A stretch of 64,000 bases of DNA from Prolixibacteraceae bacterium (GTDB taxonomy: Bacteria; Bacteroidota; Bacteroidia; Bacteroidales; Prolixibacteraceae), in the NCBI GenBank assembly GCA_019459525.1, contig JAIBEY010000101.1, positions 24,808 to 88,807 on the forward strand, written 5' to 3'. The notes beneath the pieces are model-generated. The model ran no database searches and had not been told where the DNA came from. It worked only from the letters and a program-made list of their open reading frames with translations. The translations under genes were made by a program, and so were the position numbers. Of the stretch, positions 25,730-34,686 are shown piece by piece. Position 1 is the stretch's first letter. Each line of letters starts with the position of its first letter.

Positions 25730-26818
25730 ATGAAAATCAGTATTTCATTCTTGTTGGCAATTCTCATTTGCTTTCCAGCTTTAAATCAGGCACAAACAGC
25801 CAAATCACGCATTGCATTCGAAAAACTTCAGCACAATTTTGGTTCTTTTAAAGAAGAGTTGGGCGTACAAACAGTATCCTTCAACTTTAAAAACGACGGT
25901 TCGGTTCCGTTAATCCTGAACAATGTGCAGGCATCATGCGGATGCACTACTCCGGAATGGACCCGCGAACCAGTTGCCCCGGGAGCCAAAGGAATCATTA
26001 AAGTAAGCTACGACCCCAGAAATCGGCCGGGAGTTTTTAACAAAACGATACGCGTAAGTTCGAATGCTGAAAATGCAGATGTTGTACTAAGCATTTTAGG
26101 CGATGTAACCCCACGCGCCCGAACCATTGAAGAAGATTACCCGAACCAGATCGGGCCGTTGCGCGCAAAAACAAACCATGTTGCGTTTACATCAATTAAA
26201 GAAAAGCAAATCAGGAAAGATAGCGTTGAAATCGTTAACAACTCGGAACAACCCGTGCAGTTGAGTTTTAAAACTCCACCTCCTCACCTGAATGCGACCT
26301 TTAAACCATCCAAACTTGCCCCCAAACAAAAAGGGTATATTGTAGTAACTTTCGATGCCAATAAAATTCAGTCGTTTGGTTTTGTGATGCACCGCATTTA
26401 TTTGAATATTGACGGACAGGATGATTACCGCAACTCGATTGCAGTTAGCACTACGCTCGAAGAGGATTTTTCAAAACTCACCCCTGCTGAATTGGCGGCA
26501 GCGCCCGTTGTAAAATATGATTCAGAATCGTTTGATTTTGGCGATATAAAACCAAGCACCAAGGTGGAACATACATTTAGCCTGAAAAATGCCGGAAAAC
26601 GTGATTTGATTATCCGCGATGTAAAAAGCTCCTGCGGATGTACAGCCGTTTCACCGTCAAAAAATATGGTTGCAGCAAACGAAAGTGTTCCGTTAAAAGT
26701 AGTATTCGATTCAACCGGCAAAAGCGGACGACAGAACAAAACGATCACTGTTATCACCAACGACCCCAAAAATCCGACTACTATTTTAAGAATATCCTCA
26801 AACATTTTAACGCAATAA
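25730..26818 (+). CDS. Secreted protein with two DUF1573 domains
   Basis: A 362-residue exported protein (signal peptide to about residue 21). It has two DUF1573 immunoglobulin-like repeats, at about 28-120 (HNFGSFKEELGVQTVSFNF; ASCGCTTPEW) and about 265-360 (FDFGDIKPSTKVEHTFSL; SSCGCTAVSP). Each carries the conserved CGCT motif. The middle 140 residues form another beta-rich segment without CGCT. The family is abundant in Bacteroidota envelopes, with no firm function. It is single-gene, closed by a terminator at 26837, and divergent from the two-component pair. Confidence 0.9.
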   Translation: MKISISFLLAILICFPALNQAQTAKSRIAFEKLQHNFGSFKEELGVQTVSFNFKNDGSVPLILNNVQASCGCTTPEWTREPVAPGAKGIIKVSYDPRNRPGVFNKTIRVSSNAENADVVLSILGDVTPRARTIEEDYPNQIGPLRAKTNHVAFTSIKEKQIRKDSVEIVNNSEQPVQLSFKTPPPHLNATFKPSKLAPKQKGYIVVTFDANKIQSFGFVMHRIYLNIDGQDDYRNSIAVSTTLEEDFSKLTPAELAAAPVVKYDSESFDFGDIKPSTKVEHTFSLKNAGKRDLIIRDVKSSCGCTAVSPSKNMVAANESVPLKVVFDSTGKSGRQNKTITVITNDPKNPTTILRISSNILTQ

Positions 26819-26836
26819 TAGCCCCATTATCAGATA

Positions 26837-26876
26837 AAAGAAGCCGGTTCACTACTATGAGCCGGCTTCTTTGTTA
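26837..26876 (+). terminator. Terminator after the DUF1573 gene
   Basis: An 11-bp stem: AAAGAAGCCGG (26837-26847) with CCGGCTTCTTT (26862-26872), loop of 14 nt, followed by GTTAATA. Confidence 0.8.
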
Positions 26877-26962
26877 ATAAAAAGCACCTGTTCCGAAAAT
26901 AATTCCATCCATATTTCCAATAATTCTGCACTGATCACTACATTCGCATAAAATAATTTAAC

Positions 26963-28090
26963 ATGATTGGAGATCAACCACATCACCATATTGAGAACGC
27001 ACCCGAATACTCGGGGTTAAATGTAAATCAAGGTATTGAAGCACCGCCATCGGTCAGCGAAGACTCGGTAAAGCGATTCCTGAAAAATAAGAAAAAACGG
27101 GTTTTATCGGTACAACAATATGTTGACGGTATTTTGAACGGCGATATTACCATTCTCAGTCAAGCCGTAACTTTGGTCGAGAGTTCGAAACAGGAACACC
27201 AGGAAATTGCCCAGGAAATCATCGTAAAATGTTTGCCATTCTCCGGAAACTCGGTCCGGATTGGAATAACCGGTGTACCCGGTGTCGGAAAAAGTACATT
27301 TATTGAAGCGATGGGAAAACACATCACCGCACAAGGGCAGAAACTAGCCGTATTAGCCATCGACCCCAGCAGTGAACGAACAAAAGGAAGTATTTTGGGC
27401 GACAAAACCCGTATGGAAGATCTGTCCATTGACCCGAATGCCTATATCCGCCCTTCCCCATCGGCAGGATCGCTTGGTGGAGTTGCCCGTAAAACACGCG
27501 AAACAATTGTACTTTGTGAGGCCGCCGGGTTTAATCACATCTTTATTGAAACGGTTGGAGTGGGGCAAAGTGAAACTGCGGTGCATTCGATGGTTGATTT
27601 TTTTCTGCTGCTGATGCTTGCAGGTGCTGGCGACGAATTGCAGGGAATTAAACGCGGTATCATGGAAATGGCCGATGCCATAACCATAAACAAAGCTGAC
27701 GGTAACAATATTGAAAAAGCAGGTTTGGCCCGTGTTCAGTATATGAATGCGTTGCATCTGTTTCCGGCTACCGAATCGGGTTGGAAACCCAAAGTGCTCA
27801 CCTGCTCGGCTTATATGAAAACCGGAATTAGCGAAATTTGGCAAACCATCGACGAATATTTAGGTCATGTAAAAAATAACGGTTATTTTCAACACCGCAG
27901 AAACGAACAATCGAAATTCTGGATGTACGAAACCATCAATGAGCACCTCCGGAATAACTTCTATCAGGACGAACAGATTAAAACGCTGATGGAAGAATCA
28001 GAAAAAAGAGTCCTGAAAGAAGAAATCTCATCGTTTGTTGCCGCCAAAAAATTGCTCGACTTATACGATCAGATCCGAAAAAGAAATTAA
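26963..28090 (+). CDS. meaB: Methylmalonyl-CoA mutase-associated GTPase
   Basis: A 375-residue G3E-type GTPase that protects and reloads B12-dependent methylmalonyl-CoA mutase. The P-loop is GITGVPGVGKSTFIEAMGKH (about 102-121). Further motifs are the family-specific DPSSERTKGSILGDKTRME, Switch II ETVGVGQSE, and base-recognition NKADG. The mutase subunits are not in the window. Another B12 enzyme, NrdJ, lies 30 kb away, so the organism must acquire or make cobalamin (inference). The next gene starts 21 nt downstream, so the two are probably cotranscribed. Confidence 0.95.
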   Translation: MIGDQPHHHIENAPEYSGLNVNQGIEAPPSVSEDSVKRFLKNKKKRVLSVQQYVDGILNGDITILSQAVTLVESSKQEHQEIAQEIIVKCLPFSGNSVRIGITGVPGVGKSTFIEAMGKHITAQGQKLAVLAIDPSSERTKGSILGDKTRMEDLSIDPNAYIRPSPSAGSLGGVARKTRETIVLCEAAGFNHIFIETVGVGQSETAVHSMVDFFLLLMLAGAGDELQGIKRGIMEMADAITINKADGNNIEKAGLARVQYMNALHLFPATESGWKPKVLTCSAYMKTGISEIWQTIDEYLGHVKNNGYFQHRRNEQSKFWMYETINEHLRNNFYQDEQIKTLMEESEKRVLKEEISSFVAAKKLLDLYDQIRKRN

Positions 28091-28111
28091 CACACATTAA
28101 ATAACCCATTC

Positions 28112-29212
28112 ATGAGAAATGTTATCGCAATTTTAGTACTTGCCCTGGCGGTTTTTTCGTGCCAAACGGCAAAAGATGAGTATTCGATTAAAGGATCAAT
28201 CGCCGGAGTTGAAACCGGTAAAATTTACCTGCAGAAACTGGTTGACGGCCAACCACAAAGTGTTGACACCGCCGATGTGGTTGACGGTAAATTCAGTTTT
28301 AAAGGTAAAATGGAAATGCCCGATATTCGTTTCCTCCGATTGAATGAACAAGATTATTTTGCGCAATTCTTTCTTGACAATGCCAGCATTACCGTAAAAG
28401 CCAATAAAGACAGTCTCCGTAACACCAAAATTACAGGCTCGCCATCACAGGATGTTTTCCAGGCCTACGTTGCTGAAATGGAAAAGCTGAACAAAGATGT
28501 TATGGCACTTCAGGAAAAATACCAAAATGCCATGACCACCGGTAATACCAACGAAGCCGATAAAGCGAAGATCGATTACCAGGCTATGATTGACAACAAT
28601 AAAGTTTACACTAAAAACTTTGTGAAAGAACATTCCAATTCTGTGGTTGCCGCTTACATTACTTTAGTGCAATTGGCGTCTCAGGTTGAGGGAGCCGAAT
28701 TAGACTCCATCACAAGCAAATTTGCGCCTGAAATCAGCACTTCGGAATATGTGGTAAAGCTAAAAGAGATGATCGCTGAACAGAAAAAAACAGCGGTAGG
28801 TGTTGAAGCTCCAGACTTTACAATGAATGATCCGGAAGGTAAACCAGTGCAGTTGTCGTCGTTGCGTGGCAAGGTGGTTATGATTGACTTTTGGGCCTCC
28901 TGGTGCGCTCCCTGCCGTCAGGAAAATCCAAATGTGGTAAAACTGTATCAGCAATACCATGACAAAGGGTTCGAAATTATCGGCGTTTCGCTCGACCGTG
29001 CCAAAGAAGAATGGGTGCAAGCCATCAAAGACGACCAGCTAAGTTGGATCCATGTTTCAGACCTTCAATACTGGCAGAACGTTGCGGCCCGTTTATACGG
29101 TGTAAATTCAATCCCTCAGACTTACCTGCTCGACAAAGAGGGCAAAATTATTGCGAAAGGTTTACGGAGCGAACAACTTGCCACTAAACTGAGCGAATTA
29201 TTTCCTCAATAA
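28112..29212 (+). CDS. DUF4369-TlpA thiol-disulfide lipoprotein
   Basis: A 366-residue lipoprotein (signal peptide ending VFSC). Residues about 22-110 form a DUF4369 domain (YSIKGSIAGVETGKIYLQKL). A helical linker runs to about 230, then a TlpA/ResA-type thioredoxin domain (about 230-366) with active site WASWCAPCRQEN. It should reduce or exchange disulfides on the periplasmic side of a membrane. This architecture is very common in Bacteroidota, often as multiple paralogues. It follows meaB closely and is closed by a terminator at 29242. Confidence 0.93.
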   Translation: MRNVIAILVLALAVFSCQTAKDEYSIKGSIAGVETGKIYLQKLVDGQPQSVDTADVVDGKFSFKGKMEMPDIRFLRLNEQDYFAQFFLDNASITVKANKDSLRNTKITGSPSQDVFQAYVAEMEKLNKDVMALQEKYQNAMTTGNTNEADKAKIDYQAMIDNNKVYTKNFVKEHSNSVVAAYITLVQLASQVEGAELDSITSKFAPEISTSEYVVKLKEMIAEQKKTAVGVEAPDFTMNDPEGKPVQLSSLRGKVVMIDFWASWCAPCRQENPNVVKLYQQYHDKGFEIIGVSLDRAKEEWVQAIKDDQLSWIHVSDLQYWQNVAARLYGVNSIPQTYLLDKEGKIIAKGLRSEQLATKLSELFPQ

Positions 29213-29241
29213 TGCCTGAATAATAGTAAAAATATCTACTT

Positions 29242-29280
29242 GCGAAAGTCGCTACCGGGCGGCTTTCGTTGTTTTATTAA
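29242..29280 (+). terminator. Terminator after the TlpA-like gene
   Basis: Stem CGAAAGTCGC (29243-29252) with GCGGCTTTCG (29259-29268), containing G-U pairs, followed by TTGTTTTATT. Confidence 0.8.
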
Positions 29281-29281
29281 G

Positions 29282-29318
29282 TCCTGAAATATCATCCCCG
29301 GGGGAAAACTTTTCAGGA
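29282..29318 (+). promoter_or_regulatory. Nested hairpin in front of lpdA
   Basis: Outer stem TCCTGAAA (29282-29289) pairs perfectly with TTTCAGGA (29311-29318), and an inner CCCCGGGG palindrome lies inside. It directly follows a terminator and ends 50 nt before the lpdA ATG, so it is either a second 3' structure or a leader element. Confidence 0.35.
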
Positions 29319-29368
29319 TGCGGAATGTTATTATGCTGTTTGATTTTAATCTTAAGAAGCTATCATTT

Positions 29369-30760
29369 ATGAGTTACGATTTAATAGTAGTAGGTAGTGG
29401 TCCTGGCGGATATGTAGCTGCCATCAGAGCTGCGCAATTAGGCTTAAGTGTGGGAGTTGTTGAAAAGGAAAACCTTGGTGGCATTTGCCTCAACTGGGGT
29501 TGTATCCCAACCAAATCGCTACTAAAAAGCGCACAGGCGCTGGAATACGCCAAACATGCTGCCGATTATGGCGTTTCAATTTCGGGAGAAGTGAAAGCCG
29601 ACTTTGAAGCCATGGTAAAACGTAGCCGTGGTGTTGCCGAAGGAATGAGCAAAGGGATTCAGTTTCTCTTTACCAAAAATAAAATTGAAGTGCTAAACGG
29701 ATATGGACGACTTGTCGATCCGAATTCGGTTGAAGTAACCGATGGAAGCGGGAAGCGCACCCTTCATTCAGCGAAAAATATTATTCTGGCAACAGGCGCC
29801 CGCTCGCGCGAATTACCCAACCTGGAACAAGATGGTGTGAAAATAATTGGCTACCGCGAAGCTATGACTTTGCCTAAACAGCCCAAATCGATGGTAGTTG
29901 TAGGTTCAGGAGCTATTGGCAGCGAATTTGCCTATTTCTACCAAAGCATCGGAACCGATGTTACCCTGGTTGAATATTTACCCAATGTTGTACCGAACGA
30001 AGACGAAGAAGTATCGAAAACACTGGAACGTTCGTTCAAGAAAATGAAAATGAAAGTGCTGACAAATGCTTCGGTTGAGTCGGTTGATACCAGCGGCGAT
30101 TTGTGCAAGGTAACTGTAAAAACGAAAAAGGGTGAAGAAGTTATCGAAGCAGAAATTGTACTTTCTGCGGTAGGCATTATCCCGAACCTCGAAAATATTG
30201 GATTGGAAGATTTAGGGATCGTGCTTGAAAAAGGTAAAGTTAAAGTAAACGAGTTTTACCAAACCAACGTAAGCACCGTTTTTGCCATTGGCGATATTGT
30301 TGCTGGTCCGGCGCTGGCTCACGTTGCTTCAGCCGAAGGAATCACCTGTGTTGAAAAGATTGCAGGCTTAAATCCACATCCGGTTGACTACTCCAATATA
30401 CCCGGTTGTACCTATACGAATCCGGAAGTTTCGTCGGTTGGAATGACTGAACAGAAGGCCAAAGAAGCCGGATTTGAAATTAAAGTAGGCAAATTTCCAT
30501 TCACGGCCAGTGGTAAAGCCAGTGCATCGGGTCAGAAAGAAGGCTTTGTAAAACTTATTTTCGATGCCAAATACGGCGAATTATTAGGCGCACACATGAT
30601 TGGTGGCAATGTAACCGAGATGATTGCCGAACTGGTGGTGGCTAAAAAGCTGGAAATTACCGGCCATGAACTGATTAAATCGATTCACCCCCACCCCACC
30701 ATGAGCGAAGCGATTATGGAAGCTGCAGCAGCTGCATACGATGAAGTGATTCATTTATAG
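29369..30760 (+). CDS. lpdA: Dihydrolipoyl dehydrogenase
   Basis: 463 residues from ATG 29369, where MSYDLIVVGSGPGGYVAAIR begins the FAD fold; the upstream 17 codons of the open frame are not needed. The redox-active disulfide is in GGICLNWGCIPTKSLLK, the NAD-binding fold in VVGSGAIGSEFAYF, and the catalytic His-Glu near HPHPTMSE. It is the E3 flavoenzyme of 2-oxoacid dehydrogenase or glycine-cleavage complexes. No E1, E2 or gcv gene is adjacent, so the partner complex is encoded elsewhere. A terminator follows at 30801. Confidence 0.96.
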   Translation: MSYDLIVVGSGPGGYVAAIRAAQLGLSVGVVEKENLGGICLNWGCIPTKSLLKSAQALEYAKHAADYGVSISGEVKADFEAMVKRSRGVAEGMSKGIQFLFTKNKIEVLNGYGRLVDPNSVEVTDGSGKRTLHSAKNIILATGARSRELPNLEQDGVKIIGYREAMTLPKQPKSMVVVGSGAIGSEFAYFYQSIGTDVTLVEYLPNVVPNEDEEVSKTLERSFKKMKMKVLTNASVESVDTSGDLCKVTVKTKKGEEVIEAEIVLSAVGIIPNLENIGLEDLGIVLEKGKVKVNEFYQTNVSTVFAIGDIVAGPALAHVASAEGITCVEKIAGLNPHPVDYSNIPGCTYTNPEVSSVGMTEQKAKEAGFEIKVGKFPFTASGKASASGQKEGFVKLIFDAKYGELLGAHMIGGNVTEMIAELVVAKKLEITGHELIKSIHPHPTMSEAIMEAAAAAYDEVIHL

Positions 30761-30800
30761 TTCAATCGAAGAGCGAAGCTATTTGCTAAGTAATTTTATA

Positions 30801-30842
30801 AAAACGAAACCCGACTCCACAAAGTTGGGTTTCGTTTTATTC
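30801..30842 (+). terminator. Terminator after lpdA
   Basis: Stem AAAACGAAACCC (30801-30812) with GGGTTTCGTTTT (30827-30838); the pairing extends inward with ACT/AGT and a G-U pair. Confidence 0.88.
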
Positions 30843-30922
30843 GAACATTAAAGTTTGTTGTTTGATAATTCATAATATATTGATTTTCAGGTTCATTATT
30901 TTTCATACGTCATAAATATTTA

Positions 30923-30930
30923 TATTTTTG
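30923..30930 (+). promoter_or_regulatory. -7 promoter element for the FadL-like gene
   Basis: TATTTTTG matches TAnnTTTG, 26 nt before the ATG at 30957. No clear -33 TTTG is seen. Confidence 0.4.
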
Positions 30931-30956
30931 CTTGATATAAACTTTAAAAAACCATT

Positions 30957-32390
30957 ATGAAGAAATTAGCTGTGTTGATTACCGGAACTCTTTTGTTGAT
31001 GAACGCTGCATTTGCTGGCGGAATTTTAACAAATACGAACCAGAGTGCTCAATTTGTGCGTATGCTTTCCCGAAATGCTTCAACCGATCTGGACGCTGTA
31101 TATTTTAACCCCGCAGGATTAACTCAACTAGATAACGGATTCTATTTTGGCCTTCATAACCAAACAATTTTTCAGAACCGAACGATTAGCAGTGAATTTC
31201 CACTCTTGCATAATTCCGAATACAAAGGAGAAGTTTTCGCTCCTGTTTTCCCTTCAGCTTTTGCTGTTTATAAACTTGACAATTGGGCTTTCTCTGCCGG
31301 ATTTGGACCCAATGGTGGTGGCGGTAGCGCAAAATACGATACCGGGCTGCCAAGCTTTGAAAAACAGATTGCCAGTTTGGTTCCCGCACTAGCTGGCTTA
31401 AGTGCTTTGGGATATCCTGTTGCCGATTATGGTGTGGATATTTCCTTCGAAGGTACATCTGTATTCTGGGGAATACAGGCTGGTGCAACCTATAAAATCA
31501 ATGACATTTTCTCGGTTTTTGGTGGAGCAAGATATTTACCTTCGGTGAATACATATAACGGAGGTATTGCCAACATTAAAATTGGTCCGGCTGGTGCTTT
31601 GGTAAATGCACAAACTTATTTAACAAGTGCCGCACAAACTGCCAACCAATATGGCCAGACTGCACAAGCAACAATGTTACTGGCTTTAAGTGCTGGTTTG
31701 GGCGACAAAAGAGTTGATGTAAAACAAACAGGAGCTGGCATTACTCCGATTATAGGTTTCAACATACATCTTGAAAAACTGAATGTTGGTTTGAAATATG
31801 AACACATGACTACATTAATTCTAACCAATTCCCCATCCGAAAATGACAATTACTCTGCCCAACTTTTCCCTGAAAAGTTTGGTAACGACATTCCTGCAAT
31901 TATTTCTGTGGGAGCCGATTATATGATCACTGATGCGTTGAAAATTTCAGGCTCATTCAATGAATATATGGACAAATGGGTTGGATGGGGCAACAATGTG
32001 TATGGCCAACATCGCTCTATCGATAAAAATTACATGGAGTTGGCACTTGGGGTAGAATATAACCTGACTGAAGAATTTGCGGTAAGTGCTGGTTATATGA
32101 ACTCAAATACAGGAGTCAGCGAGCAATACCAGAGCGATTTTAGCTATAGCAACGATTCTTATACCGCAGGCGTTGGATTTCAGTGGAATATGAACGACCG
32201 TTTGGTCCTCGACGCCGGTATGATGCTCACAACTTATAAAGACGAAACCAAAACATTTGATGCAAGCTTTGACGATCTGGCTAAAAATTTTGGTCCCTAC
32301 ACCGAAACTTACGGAAAAGACACATTTACTTTTGCTTTTGGACTCGGATATAAAATTGCCGAGTTCAAATCGAAAAGAAAAAGAAGATAA
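30957..32390 (+). CDS. OmpP1/FadL-family outer-membrane transporter
   Basis: A 477-residue barrel protein. The signal peptide ends MNAAFAGG, and NQSAQFVRMLSRNASTDLDA followed by VYFNPAGLTQL is the conserved FadL N-terminal hatch (NPA motif). The remainder is a series of amphipathic strands up to TFAFGLGYKIAEFKSKR. FadL proteins carry long-chain fatty acids or other hydrophobic compounds across the outer membrane; the ligand here is unknown. The C-terminus ends in a basic tail KSKRKRR after the last strand. Monocistronic, with promoter at 30923 and terminator at 32478. Confidence 0.92.
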   Translation: MKKLAVLITGTLLLMNAAFAGGILTNTNQSAQFVRMLSRNASTDLDAVYFNPAGLTQLDNGFYFGLHNQTIFQNRTISSEFPLLHNSEYKGEVFAPVFPSAFAVYKLDNWAFSAGFGPNGGGGSAKYDTGLPSFEKQIASLVPALAGLSALGYPVADYGVDISFEGTSVFWGIQAGATYKINDIFSVFGGARYLPSVNTYNGGIANIKIGPAGALVNAQTYLTSAAQTANQYGQTAQATMLLALSAGLGDKRVDVKQTGAGITPIIGFNIHLEKLNVGLKYEHMTTLILTNSPSENDNYSAQLFPEKFGNDIPAIISVGADYMITDALKISGSFNEYMDKWVGWGNNVYGQHRSIDKNYMELALGVEYNLTEEFAVSAGYMNSNTGVSEQYQSDFSYSNDSYTAGVGFQWNMNDRLVLDAGMMLTTYKDETKTFDASFDDLAKNFGPYTETYGKDTFTFAFGLGYKIAEFKSKRKRR

Positions 32391-32477
32391 CATGTAAGAG
32401 ACTAGCCGAATGGATTATCAATTCTATTAATTCTCTTAGTATAAATTATTTAGTACTTGATTTTCTCTTTTAAAGGG

Positions 32478-32512
32478 TGCTTATTTCTGATAAGCATCTT
32501 TTTTTATTTTTA
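32478..32512 (+). terminator. Terminator after the FadL-like gene
   Basis: Stem TGCTTAT (32478-32484) with ATAAGCA (32490-32496), followed by TCTTTTTTTATTTT. Its position shows that the lycopene cyclase gene cannot start at the far-upstream end of its open frame (32477). Confidence 0.85.
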
Positions 32513-32553
32513 GTATGTACCAATTGCCGGAGAATTTTCGTCCCGGATTCAAT

Positions 32554-32561
32554 TATATTTG
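32554..32561 (+). promoter_or_regulatory. -7 promoter element for lycopene cyclase
   Basis: TATATTTG is an exact TAnnTTTG match, 38 nt before the ATG at 32600. The -33 region is weak. Confidence 0.45.
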
Positions 32562-32599
32562 CTACAGAAATACGGATAACCATTCACCAAATCCACACA

Positions 32600-33289
32600 A
32601 TGGAATTCAAGAATTTTACCTACCTAATTTTATTGATTGTTTCGGTTATTGTGCCGCTGGCTCTAAGTTTCGATAAAAAAGTGCAGTACTATAAGAACCT
32701 GAAGTATATTTTTCCGGCCATTTTAGTTACAGCCGTTATTTTCTGGATTTGGGACATCCGGTTTACAGCCGCCCAGGTTTGGAGTTTTAACCCCGAATAC
32801 ACCATTGGTAAAAGCTTTAAAGGACTACCCCTCGAAGAATGGTTATTCTTCCTTGTTATTCCATACGCCTGCGTGTTTATTTACGAGGTTCTTAAATTTT
32901 ACCTGAAAAAATACGAATATGCCAATCCTTTTCTGGCCTTTAGTCTTTTTCTAATGGTTGGCTTTGCACTGATAAGCTACTTCTTCAGGCAACAGGCCTA
33001 CACCTTCCTGACTTTTTTGTTTTCTGCGGTATATTTGGGCTACACCGTTTTCCGGAACAAATTTAAGCCTCACATCACCAAATTTTATTTTGCTTATTTA
33101 GTATCGTTACTCCCGTTTTTGGTTGTTAACGCCATACTAACGTCGCTGCCAGTTGTCGAATACAATACGGCACATATCCTGAATATCCGAATTATTAATA
33201 TACCTATCGAAGATTTCTCGTACCTGTTTCTGATGTTGCTGATGGTAATAACCATCTATGAAAACCTGAAAGAAAGTAAATACTATTAG
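32600..33289 (+). CDS. Lycopene cyclase domain protein (CrtYcd type)
   Basis: 229 residues from ATG 32600, chosen because a terminator and a -7 element lie upstream. About six or seven transmembrane helices. The two repeats of the CrtYc/CrtYd type are visible. The PxEE-type catalytic motif is in LPLEEWLFFLVIPYACVFIY (about 86-105), and a second acidic IPIEDFSYLFLML near the C-terminus. The enzyme cyclises lycopene to beta-carotene in the inner membrane. No phytoene synthase or desaturase gene is in the window, so it is an isolated carotenoid gene. Specificity (beta or other ring) is inferred from family. Confidence 0.87.
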   Translation: MEFKNFTYLILLIVSVIVPLALSFDKKVQYYKNLKYIFPAILVTAVIFWIWDIRFTAAQVWSFNPEYTIGKSFKGLPLEEWLFFLVIPYACVFIYEVLKFYLKKYEYANPFLAFSLFLMVGFALISYFFRQQAYTFLTFLFSAVYLGYTVFRNKFKPHITKFYFAYLVSLLPFLVVNAILTSLPVVEYNTAHILNIRIINIPIEDFSYLFLMLLMVITIYENLKESKYY

Positions 33290-33383
33290 TTCGCATTGAC
33301 TATCAGAATTTTACTAAAAGTGAGTCCTCAAGAAAAAGGGCCACTTTTAAAATGAGAAAAGGCCAGATATTTAGGCAAGCTTG

Positions 33384-33391
33384 TATTTTTG
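33384..33391 (+). promoter_or_regulatory. -7 promoter element for the TM2 gene
   Basis: TATTTTTG fits TAnnTTTG, about 78 nt upstream of the start. A TATATTTA closer to the gene (around 33434) is an alternative. Confidence 0.25.
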
Positions 33392-33468
33392 AGAAAAATT
33401 AAAAAAAATTGAATATACAAAACGAAAAAAGGCTTATATTTAACAATTGAGAAATTAATTTTTTTAGT

Positions 33469-33891
33469 ATGAAAAAACTTATCCTAGTTATTGTCTTATT
33501 TGTTGCTATTCTATCAGTAAAACAGGCTAATGCCTCGTCTTATTCGGTAAATGAACAAGCCGTTGACCAGCTTTTTGAGAATGCTATTGAAACAAGTATG
33601 ATTTCGCTTAACGCCACAGAGCTAAGCTCAGGAGCATCAAGCGTTTCGTCAGCAGTTATGGCTTCTAAAGAGAAAAATGCTGTAGTTGCAATTGCACTCG
33701 ACTTCTTTCTTGGAGGGCTTGGTATCCACCGTTTTTATTTGGGAACTGAAACGCTTACCGGATTAGGTTACATTTTAACTTGTGGTGGTATCTTTGGTAT
33801 TGTTCCGTTAATTGACTTCATTGTTTTGATAATTGACAATGAGGACATTAGCGCTTACGTAAACAATCCCAAATTTTTCATGTGGAATTAG
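33469..33891 (+). CDS. TM2 domain protein with signal peptide
   Basis: A 140-residue protein. A signal peptide (about 1-22) is followed by a short polar stretch and a TM2 domain at about 68-130: two membrane helices with the conserved turn FFLGGLGIHRFYLGTETLTG and IVPLIDFIVLII. TM2 proteins occur in many bacteria with no clear general function. It precedes, across a terminator-like hairpin, the genes for a LolA-like protein, a secreted YidD and two PGSG proteins, and may belong to the same process (inference). Confidence 0.85.
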   Translation: MKKLILVIVLFVAILSVKQANASSYSVNEQAVDQLFENAIETSMISLNATELSSGASSVSSAVMASKEKNAVVAIALDFFLGGLGIHRFYLGTETLTGLGYILTCGGIFGIVPLIDFIVLIIDNEDISAYVNNPKFFMWN

Positions 33892-33911
33892 GACTATAGA
33901 ATAGTGTAAAC

Positions 33912-33952
33912 AAAGGTGTCTGTTTTGTTGTATAAACAGACACCTTTTTTTT
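33912..33952 (+). terminator. Strong terminator 9 nt before the next start codon
   Basis: A perfect 14-bp stem, AAAGGTGTCTGTTT (33912-33925) with AAACAGACACCTTT (33934-33947), and a T-run to 33952. The next gene starts at 33961, leaving no room for its own promoter after the hairpin, so either read-through or attenuation links the genes. Confidence 0.85.
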
Positions 33953-33960
33953 AGCAATTT

Positions 33961-34686
33961 ATGAACTTATTTTTTCAAAGAATCTATATTTTTTGCTGTC
34001 TTTTACTCCTGAGTGTTTCACTTCAGGCACAGTCAGGAAACTATATCTCGTTAAAACAGCGTACTGAAATTCTGGAAAACAAAAAGAAGATTGCCAATGA
34101 GGTTGATCTGTTTTTTGACAACAACAAACAGATTATCACCAAATATTACCACTCCTCCACTGAATTTATCATGGTTACAAATTCCCTGGGAGAAATTAAA
34201 ACTTATTATCCGGAAAGCAATGAGGTTGGTTATAAACAAATCACTGAATTGTCCTCGAAAAGAAATCTGATCTATTATTTTGCAAACAATCTGACTGACC
34301 ATCTGGGACTTGCGGACGAAGGATTTAGCTTAAGCTCAAATACCTTTGAAAACCAGTTTTATGTGACCTTATGGAAAGCTCCGTCGGTATTAAAAGGTAT
34401 CGAAACGGTCAAAATGGTTTTCGAAAACGGGCTTCCGGTCTATTCGGAGTATCTGGCAAATAAGAAAAAAATATTAAAGAAGATCTATTACACCAACTAT
34501 AAAGATTTTACGCAATTCAGACTTCCCCTGAAAATTATTGAGATTAGCTATATGCCTTCAGGCGATTCCATAATAAACCGGACTCTTTTCTCGGATGTTA
34601 AGGTATCTTCATCTGCCGATAACAAATATTTTAATTTCAAAATTCCTGATAATGCAAAGCCTCTTGGTGCGGTTAAAAACAAGTAG
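33961..34686 (+). CDS. Secreted protein, LolA-like fold suspected
   Basis: A 241-residue exported protein (signal peptide to about SLQAQ). The C-terminal part, with FRLPLKIIEISYMPSGDSI, FSDVKVSS and FNFKIPDNAKPLG, has the spacing seen in LolA/LolB-like or DUF4292-type lipoprotein-carrier folds; this is a weak resemblance read by eye. No lipobox, so a soluble periplasmic protein is likely. Its 3' end overlaps the start of the YidD-domain gene by 35 nt, so it is the first gene of the 33961-36772 overlapping unit. Confidence 0.65.
   Translation: MNLFFQRIYIFCCLLLLSVSLQAQSGNYISLKQRTEILENKKKIANEVDLFFDNNKQIITKYYHSSTEFIMVTNSLGEIKTYYPESNEVGYKQITELSSKRNLIYYFANNLTDHLGLADEGFSLSSNTFENQFYVTLWKAPSVLKGIETVKMVFENGLPVYSEYLANKKKILKKIYYTNYKDFTQFRLPLKIIEISYMPSGDSIINRTLFSDVKVSSSADNKYFNFKIPDNAKPLGAVKNK

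Noticed and set aside
32477..32599. Extended N-terminus of the lycopene cyclase open frame
   Set aside because: The stretch contains the upstream gene's terminator and a -7 promoter element, so translation from there is unlikely.
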